Source of the DNA: Actinomycetota bacterium
GTDB taxonomy: Bacteria; Actinomycetota; Acidimicrobiia; Acidimicrobiales; Microtrichaceae
Direction of reading: 5' to 3'
DNA: 15,888 nucleotides
Assembly (NCBI GenBank): GCA_005777415.1
Contig: SXMI01000068.1
Coordinates: 1 to 15,888 of the forward strand
Each line of letters begins with the position of its first letter. Position 1 is the stretch's first letter. The notes beneath the pieces are model-generated. The model was not told the origin of the DNA, did not search any database, and was given only the letters and a program-made list of their open reading frames with translations. Positions 12,189 to 15,888 of this stretch are shown here, one piece after another. The position numbers were made by a program, and so were the translations under genes.

Positions 12189-12934
12189 CCGCCCGCGTAG
12201 GTCAGGAACTGTCCGGTGGTGAATCGGCTCGTGCCGTCCAGGAACACCCCGCACATGGCGGCGAACTCCTCCATGGTGCCGAGTCGCCGCATGGGGACGG
12301 CGGCCTCGATGCGGGCCCGGATCTCGGGGTCGTCGGACCCGGTCGCGGCCCGGAACTCGGGGAAGTCCATGAAGTTCGTGCCCACGGCGTTCACCTGCAC
12401 GTCCCGGGCGGCGACCTCGGCGGCCACGTTGCGGACCAGGTGGGTCGCGCCGGCCCGGGCCATGGAGTAGAGCGGGGCGCCCTTCGTGGCCCGACCCGCG
12501 GTCGCGCTCGTGATCACCAGCACCTGCCCGCCCCCGTGGTCGATCATGGCCGGCACCACCGACTTGAGGAACCGGTACGGCGCCTCCATGCAGCCCTGCA
12601 CGACCTGCTCGAAGTCCTCGAAGGTCGCGTCCTCGACGAACCGGCCGACGACGATCCTCCCCGACGCCGCGCACGCTGCGTCCAGGCGGCCGAAGCGCTC
12701 GAAGGCCGCCTCCACCAACGAGTCGGTCGCCCCCGGCCGAGCCGGGTTGGACGCTCCGTCGACGGCCACGACGCGCGCTCCCAGCTGCTCGAGCTCCTCG
12801 AGCAGGCCGTCGGCCGGATCGGCGACGACCAGGTCGTGGCCGTGGGTTGCCAGCCAGCGACAGAGCGCCGGGCCGACGTACGCAGCGGCGTCGTGGACCA
12901 GCGCGACCCGGCGGGTTCCGGGCGCGGCGCTCAC
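12182..12934 (-). CDS. SDR-fold protein with degenerate active site
   Basis: A 250-residue protein with an SDR fold. The cofactor loop is altered: VHDAAAYVGPAL (13-24) instead of T-G-x3-G-I-G, and CAASG (88-92) instead of N-N-A-G. Ser143 (VITSATAG) and Tyr156 (PLYSMARAG) remain, but the active-site Lys is Arg160 (Y-x3-R). The tail, MRRLGTMEEFAAMCGVFLDG and TGQFLTYAGGW, is typical of SDRs. It may be inactive, use another chemistry, or be a binding or structural partner of the oxidase. GTG 12934 overlaps the DinB-like gene stop by four bases (GTGA) and its own stop lies within the oxidase start, so it is tightly coupled on both sides. Confidence 0.82.
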   Translation of the reverse strand: MSAAPGTRRVALVHDAAAYVGPALCRWLATHGHDLVVADPADGLLEELEQLGARVVAVDGASNPARPGATDSLVEAAFERFGRLDAACAASGRIVVGRFVEDATFEDFEQVVQGCMEAPYRFLKSVVPAMIDHGGGQVLVITSATAGRATKGAPLYSMARAGATHLVRNVAAEVAARDVQVNAVGTNFMDFPEFRAATGSDDPEIRARIEAAVPMRRLGTMEEFAAMCGVFLDGTSRFTTGQFLTYAGGW

Positions 12935-13497
12935 GAGGTCATCCCGTGCAGGCCGACGAACCCGCGGGCCAGTTCGATCTCACCCATGTGGCGCAGGCCG
13001 TGCTGGTAGAGCCAGCACTCGATCCCGTCCAACCGTCGGATCCCCTCGGGTCCGGCGACCCGGGCCGAGTAGGTGTTGGCGACGACGGGCGGCAGCGGCC
13101 GGGGGACCAGGACCTCGTCGAGCTCCGGGCCCTCCAGCGTGTCCAGCCACGCCTCGGTCCGGTCGAAGACCGTCCGCTGGTACTCGCGGAACGCCTCGTA
13201 GTCGCCGACGCGCTGGTGGACCATCTCGTCCACGGTCCGCTCCTTGCCGTGGTCGTCGATCGCCATGCGGACCCGTTCCTGCCACGCCTCGTTCCACATG
13301 GGCGGCACCCCCGCCAGGACCATGAAGGCCGCGTCCTCCATGTTCGTGTAGTGGAACAACGAGAACGCGATCGGCAGCACCCCGTCGCGTTCGACGTGGT
13401 TCACGTGCTCGAGCGTCATCGTCGCCGTGGCGTCGTGGTACAGCGAGTGCATCGCCCGCATGCGGCGACGCAGCGAGTCGAGGACGAGGTCGTACAT
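12931..13497 (-). CDS. DinB/YfiT-like putative metalloenzyme
   Basis: A 188-residue, mostly helical protein resembling the DinB-like four-helix bundle superfamily. Candidate metal ligands are His49 (SLFHYTNMED) and the His166-x3-His170 pair (WLYQHGLRHMGEIE), the spacing typical of these proteins; the HMGEIELARGFVGLHG end is also characteristic. In actinobacteria this superfamily includes mycothiol-dependent enzymes, but that function cannot be read from the sequence. ATG 13497 has a good Shine-Dalgarno (AGGAG, complement of 13503-13507). It starts 22 bases after the amidohydrolase and overlaps the SDR by four bases. Confidence 0.75.
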   Translation of the reverse strand: MYDLVLDSLRRRMRAMHSLYHDATATMTLEHVNHVERDGVLPIAFSLFHYTNMEDAAFMVLAGVPPMWNEAWQERVRMAIDDHGKERTVDEMVHQRVGDYEAFREYQRTVFDRTEAWLDTLEGPELDEVLVPRPLPPVVANTYSARVAGPEGIRRLDGIECWLYQHGLRHMGEIELARGFVGLHGMTS

Positions 13498-13519
13498 GGG
13501 TGCTCCTGTCGTCGTGCGC

Positions 13520-14296
13520 TCAGCGCCGGTCGGCGAGTGCGGGGAACTCCTGTCGCCACGTCGCCGCAGCGTCCGTGTCGATGGTGGCCACCAGAACCTC
13601 TTCGTCGGTGCCGGCCTCGGCCAGGACCTCGCCGAGCGGGTCGATGACCGCCGACCTGCCGCCCAGGGTGACGCCGGCGTGGGTGCCCACCCCGTTGCAG
13701 GCCACGACCCAGCACTGGTCCTCGATGGCCCGGGCCCGGAGCAGCACCCGCCAGTGCTCGATCCGCCGGTCCGGCCAGCCGGAGGCGAGCAGGAACGCCG
13801 TGGCCCCCCGGTCGACGAGACCCCGGAAGTGCTCGGGGAAGCGCAGGTCGTAGCAGGTCGCCAGTCCGGTCGAGCCCAGCGGTGTGTCGAGCACCACCAG
13901 GTCGTCGCCGGCGGTCATCAGGGTGGTCTCGCCGCCGTCGAAGCCGAACAGGTGACGTTTGCGGTAGACGGCGGCGATGCTCCCGTCGGGAGCCACGAGC
14001 ACCGACGTGTTGTGGGTGCGTTCACCGGACCGTTCCGGCACGGCGCCCAGGTGGATCCAGGTCGAGTGCTCCGCCGCCAGCCGGCGGAACCCCTCGACGA
14101 GTTCGCCGTCGATCGGTTCGGCCAGCCGGCCGGCGGCGGCGACGTCGAAGGCGCCGCTGACCCACAGCTCGGGGAGCACGACCAGGTCGGCCCGTTCGGT
14201 GGCGTCCCGGGTGAGCTCAACGGCCCGGTCGATCCGCGCCTCGACCGGTTCGGTGTCGTCGGACCGCAACTGCACCAGGGCGACCGTCGTGCTCAC
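13520..14296 (-). CDS. Carbon-nitrogen hydrolase (nitrilase superfamily amidase)
   Basis: A 258-residue enzyme with the catalytic triad Glu43 (VVLPELW), Lys113 (VYRKRHLF) and Cys148 (ATCYDLRFPE). The C-Y-D-L-R-F-P-E block is shared with omega-amidase and Nit1-type amidases that hydrolyse omega-amides of 2-oxo acids or deaminated glutathione, so an amide of a short acid is a likely substrate (inference). GTG 14296 has a TAGGGT hexamer seven bases upstream and no Shine-Dalgarno. It is the first gene of the unit with the DinB-like, SDR and hydroxy-acid oxidase genes; the oxidase downstream yields 2-oxo acids, which fits loosely. Confidence 0.88.
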   Translation of the reverse strand: MSTTVALVQLRSDDTEPVEARIDRAVELTRDATERADLVVLPELWVSGAFDVAAAGRLAEPIDGELVEGFRRLAAEHSTWIHLGAVPERSGERTHNTSVLVAPDGSIAAVYRKRHLFGFDGGETTLMTAGDDLVVLDTPLGSTGLATCYDLRFPEHFRGLVDRGATAFLLASGWPDRRIEHWRVLLRARAIEDQCWVVACNGVGTHAGVTLGGRSAVIDPLGEVLAEAGTDEEVLVATIDTDAAATWRQEFPALADRR

Positions 14297-14303
14297 GTCG
14301 TGG

Positions 14304-14309
14304 ACCCTA
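14304..14309 (-). promoter_or_regulatory. Putative -10 element of the four-gene operon, overlapping a stop codon
   Basis: The complement reads TAGGGT, seven bases before GTG 14296. Its first three bases are the TAG stop of the upstream photolyase-like gene. No clear -35 is seen. Confidence 0.4.
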
Positions 14310-15533
14310 TCGGCGGCGCCAGGCGCTGAACGAGCGGACCGATCCGTCGTGCGGCGTCACGAGCCAGGGCCACGGGTGGAGCTCGACCACGGCGTCGCCC
14401 AGCCGGGACCGGTGTCGACGATGGCCCGGGACCGGGGCGGCGGTGACGGCGACCCGTCGCTCGGCCAGGACCCGGATCGGTTCGCCCAGGTGCACCTCGA
14501 CCGGCCGGCGCGTGGCCAGGTCGGCCAGGCACTCGGCCAGGAAGACCAGCCGCGTGCCCGACAGACGCAGTCGGCCGAGCAGCGGTTCGTCGAACACGAA
14601 CACGGCCGGCAGGCCGGGGTGGGCGGCGAGCGCCGGGTCGCCGTCACCCAGCGACTCGGCGGTCAGCCAGACGGTGTCGGGTGGGCCGTCCCCGCTGCGC
14701 TCGACGACCCGGGGTCCGGCGGTGAGGTGCGGGACGTCGTCGTGGCGCAGCAGCCGCTCCAGGCCGGGGTCGACCGACCCGTCGGGGTGGCCTGTCGTCG
14801 GGGCGGCTTCGACCGGGCAGTCGTCCCGTCGGGCGCACCCGGCGCAGCGGCCCGGTGCTCGCTGCTCGACCTGGTCACGGGTCCAGACGTGGGGCCGGGC
14901 GCTCCCGGCGCCGCTGGTCCACTGCCAGCCGAGCCGGTTGGCGGCCCGGGAACCGTCGAGCAGCGATCGGAACATCAGGTCCTCGCCCGCCTGCCAGGCC
15001 CGCCGGCCCCGCACGCTCCACTGCGAGGCCAGCCAGAGGCGGGACTGGTTCGTGATCCAGCCGTCGCGCTCGAGGGCCGTGAGCTCGGCCCCCACGCAGG
15101 CCATCTCCCGCTCCTCTGCGGACCACTGCTCGTCGCCGCCCGCCGGGGGATCGGCGCGCAGCGACCGGCGGGTCCGGACCCCGAGGCGGGCGTAGAGGTG
15201 GCGCGCGTACTCCTGCCAGAGCAGCTCGTCGCGGAACCGCTCCACGTCCCGGGTGGGGCCGCCCTCGACGTGTGCCCAGACCCGGCGCAGCGGCAGCAGG
15301 CCGTGGCGGATCCACGGAGAGAGCCCCGACGCACCCCGCCGCTCGATTGGTTCGACCGTCGATCGGGTCGTGGCGTACCCCGTCACGTCGAACCCGTCGA
15401 GGGCCCGGTCGGCGGCGACCTGGCCGCCGCGGTGGGACCCGCTCGCCCGCACGGGGGTGGGCGTGAGGTGAGACAGGTGGTGCGCCACCCATCGGACCTC
15501 ATCGCCGGGTGCCGGTGCCTCGAGTTCGGCCAC
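14307..15533 (-). CDS. Photolyase/cryptochrome-like protein with permuted domain order
   Basis: A 408-residue protein. Residues about 30-210 match the C-terminal FAD-binding helical domain of photolyases: GASGLSPWIRHGLLPLRRVW (67-86), RDELLWQEYARHLY (101-114), DGWITNQSRLWLASQW (157-172) and LLDGSRAANRLGWQW (191-205), which keeps the Asn and Trp residues that contact or donate to FAD in E. coli PhrB as I align them. A cysteine cluster follows, C230-x2-C233-x5-C239. Residues about 285-370 then resemble the antenna alpha/beta domain normally at the N-terminus (TVWL, DGDPALAAHPGLPAVFVFDE, LSGTRLVFLAECLADL, VHLGEP). The order is thus inverted. GTG 15533 has neither a Shine-Dalgarno nor a TANNNT hexamer, so the start is uncertain. 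Light-driven DNA repair or light sensing is inferred from homology only. Confidence 0.78.
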   Translation of the reverse strand: MAELEAPAPGDEVRWVAHHLSHLTPTPVRASGSHRGGQVAADRALDGFDVTGYATTRSTVEPIERRGASGLSPWIRHGLLPLRRVWAHVEGGPTRDVERFRDELLWQEYARHLYARLGVRTRRSLRADPPAGGDEQWSAEEREMACVGAELTALERDGWITNQSRLWLASQWSVRGRRAWQAGEDLMFRSLLDGSRAANRLGWQWTSGAGSARPHVWTRDQVEQRAPGRCAGCARRDDCPVEAAPTTGHPDGSVDPGLERLLRHDDVPHLTAGPRVVERSGDGPPDTVWLTAESLGDGDPALAAHPGLPAVFVFDEPLLGRLRLSGTRLVFLAECLADLATRRPVEVHLGEPIRVLAERRVAVTAAPVPGHRRHRSRLGDAVVELHPWPWLVTPHDGSVRSFSAWRRR

Positions 15534-15551
15534 GGAAGCCGGAACGGACGC

Positions 15552-15579
15552 CCGCTCCCGGGTATTCCACCGGGAGCGG
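15552..15579 (-). terminator. Strong hairpin after zwf
   Basis: CCGCTCCCGG (15552-15561) and CCGGGAGCGG (15570-15579) form a perfect 10-bp stem with an eight-base loop. It begins five bases after the zwf stop (15585) and ends before the photolyase-like start (15533). There is no T-run. It probably separates the two transcripts, although attenuation or mRNA stability are possible. Confidence 0.6.
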
Positions 15580-15584
15580 CCGGC

Positions 15585-15888
15585 TCAGGTGGTGCGCCAG
15601 GCCCGCTCGAACGGGAGCCGCCAGGCGTGGGGCGCGATCAGCTGGTGGACGGCGTTGGGCCCCCAGGATCCCGTCGCGTAGGGCCGGACCGGTGGCGGGT
15701 CGGAGATGAGGGGTTCGGAGACCTCCCACAGCCGCTCGATGTTGTCGCTGGAGGTGAAGAGCGTGTGGTCGCCGCACATGGCGTCGTGGATCAGCCGCTC
15801 GTAGGCCTCGAGCACGTCGGCGTCCTCGTGGAGCGCGAACTGCAGGCTCTGCTTGTCGAGTTGCATGCCCGGCCCCGGGCGCTTGCCG
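15585..15888 (-). CDS. zwf: Glucose-6-phosphate dehydrogenase, C-terminal fragment (5' end outside window)
   Basis: The last 100 or so codons of glucose-6-phosphate 1-dehydrogenase, the first enzyme of the oxidative pentose phosphate pathway. The visible part reads in frame to the right edge (GKRPGPGMQL), so the ATG at 15866 is internal. Recognisable family motifs are EAYERLIHDAMCGDHTLFT (20-38 from that Met) and YATGSWGP, close to the Y-x-x-G-S-W-G-P near the C-terminus of the family. It ends in ERAWRTT and is followed by a strong hairpin. Confidence 0.85.
   Translation of the reverse strand, partial: GKRPGPGMQLDKQSLQFALHEDADVLEAYERLIHDAMCGDHTLFTSSDNIERLWEVSEPLISDPPPVRPYATGSWGPNAVHQLIAPHAWRLPFERAWRTT

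Noticed and set aside
1..15888. CRISPR array or classical rRNA/riboswitch element
   Set aside because: No regularly spaced short repeats and no rRNA or recognisable riboswitch core were seen on either strand.

Overview
The window is about 16 kb of high-GC DNA (roughly 70% by eye), with strong G/C preference at third codon positions in most genes. The gene content is typical of Actinobacteria: a DUF222/HNH (13E12-type) protein under a LexA-like box, an RskA-type anti-sigma factor with its ECF sigma factor, a lysylphosphatidylglycerol-synthase-like (flippase-like) membrane protein, and many starts that look leaderless. A free-living aerobic actinobacterium, perhaps Acidimicrobiia-like, is my inference; no rRNA or other strict marker is present.

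Layout. 1-1075 is an insertion-sequence scar: the 5' end of an IS30-type transposase runs off the left edge and abuts an IS3-family element whose orfA is almost gone while orfB is intact. 1076-2900 is an accessory island with lower coding bias: a small membrane protein, an intergenic stretch with a strong hairpin, and a two-gene minus-strand toxin-antitoxin-like module (nucleotidyltransferase plus small partner). The module lies between two copies of a ~170-bp repeat, exactly 820 bp apart, each ending in the 3' half of a tRNA gene.

2920-11090 holds mostly chromosomal-type genes: a PAP2-like/kinase-like/flippase fusion (+), an anti-sigma/sigma pair (-), an unknown 189-aa protein (-), an inositol-monophosphatase-like gene coupled to a NUDIX gene (+), a short-chain dehydrogenase with no recognisable start codon (-), and the DUF222/HNH gene (+).

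11100-15888 is entirely minus strand. Read in transcription order it holds the 3' end of zwf, a hairpin, a photolyase-like protein with its two domains in permuted order, then a tightly packed four-gene unit: nitrilase-type amidohydrolase, DinB-like protein, degenerate SDR, FMN-dependent alpha-hydroxy-acid oxidase. The first of these four has its own -10 hexamer, overlapping the photolyase stop codon.

A recurring theme is TANNNT hexamers placed 6-8 nt before an ATG or GTG with no Shine-Dalgarno (at 2688, 2920, 6586, 7466, 9789, 14296), which points to leaderless transcription; genes inside operons (6048, 13497) instead have clear Shine-Dalgarno sites. The most unusual items are the permuted photolyase, the tRNA-tail repeat pair around the toxin-antitoxin-like cassette, the LexA-type box spanning the DUF222 start, and the SDR with AAG where its leaderless start should be.
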